Positions 6,458 through 6,479 of a DNA stretch of 6,479 nucleotides are shown here, in pieces; the stretch's first letter is position 1, and every line of letters begins with the position of its first letter. A program made the translations under genes and the position numbers. Below the pieces are notes generated by a model that saw only the letters and a list, made by a program, of their open reading frames with translations, searched no databases and was not told the origin of the DNA. Origin of the DNA: Nitrospiria bacterium (GTDB lineage: Bacteria; Nitrospirota; Nitrospiria; Nitrospirales; UBA8639); assembly GCA_030430725.1 (NCBI GenBank), contig JAUIKP010000191.1, positions 1 through 6,479 on the forward strand, in the 5' to 3' direction.

Positions 6458-6464
6458 TTCTCCT
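6458..6464 (-). promoter_or_regulatory. Strong Shine-Dalgarno for the 36-residue basic protein
   Basis: Minus-strand AGGAGAA ends 6 nt before the ATG at 6451, with the AGGAG core 8 nt away. This is near-ideal spacing and a near-complete match to the anti-Shine-Dalgarno. It decides the start of a gene too short to be trusted on length alone. Confidence 0.72.
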
Positions 6465-6479
6465 GAGTGAATTTGAAAA

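Overview
This 6.5 kb window is ordinary-looking bacterial chromosome. It carries two sensor-kinase genes in tandem, a HAD-family hydrolase gene, two small open frames and the tail of a methyltransferase gene. No transposase, integrase, tRNA, rRNA or CRISPR array is visible. The DNA is moderately AT-rich, in the mid-40s percent GC by eye. The kinase architectures (7TM-GAF-kinase and PAS-PAS-PAS-kinase-receiver) are common in environmental Gram-negatives with many two-component systems. A Nitrospirota-like bacterium would fit, but this is a low-confidence guess from gene style only.

Layout, left to right. Bases 1-239 (+) are the last ~79 codons of a class I SAM-dependent methyltransferase whose 5' part lies outside the window. 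It runs convergently into the kinase genes. A perfect 12-bp inverted repeat at 316-345 sits between the two and probably ends the kinase transcript. Bases 410-2728 (-) encode a soluble hybrid histidine kinase with three PAS domains, an intact kinase core (H414, N524, DNGIG, GSGLG) and a C-terminal receiver (D705). Directly upstream in transcription order, 57 bp away and in the same reading frame, bases 2786-5002 (-) encode a membrane sensor. It has a 7TM-type N-terminus, a GAF domain and a kinase-like C-terminus in which every key catalytic position looks lost: Q in place of the phospho-His, F in place of the Mg-binding Asn, no DxGxG, and a broken GxGLG. A small intrinsic terminator (minus strand, about 5070-5089) separates the kinases from a 67-codon open frame (5108-5311, -) and a REG-2/HDHD3-like HAD hydrolase (5351-6073, -). 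At the right edge, 6341-6451 (-) is a 36-residue, strongly basic protein gene with a very good ribosome binding site; both its termini lie inside the window.

Working model (inference): the 7TM-GAF protein is a pseudokinase receptor that senses a membrane or envelope signal. It may act through the adjacent catalytically complete hybrid kinase, which has no membrane segment of its own. The hybrid kinase would autophosphorylate at H414, pass the phosphate to its own D705, and then need a phosphotransfer protein or response regulator encoded elsewhere, since no separate output protein is present here. The HAD hydrolase and the two small frames are not obviously connected to this signalling pair. 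The dead-receptor/live-kinase pairing is the most interesting thing in the window.
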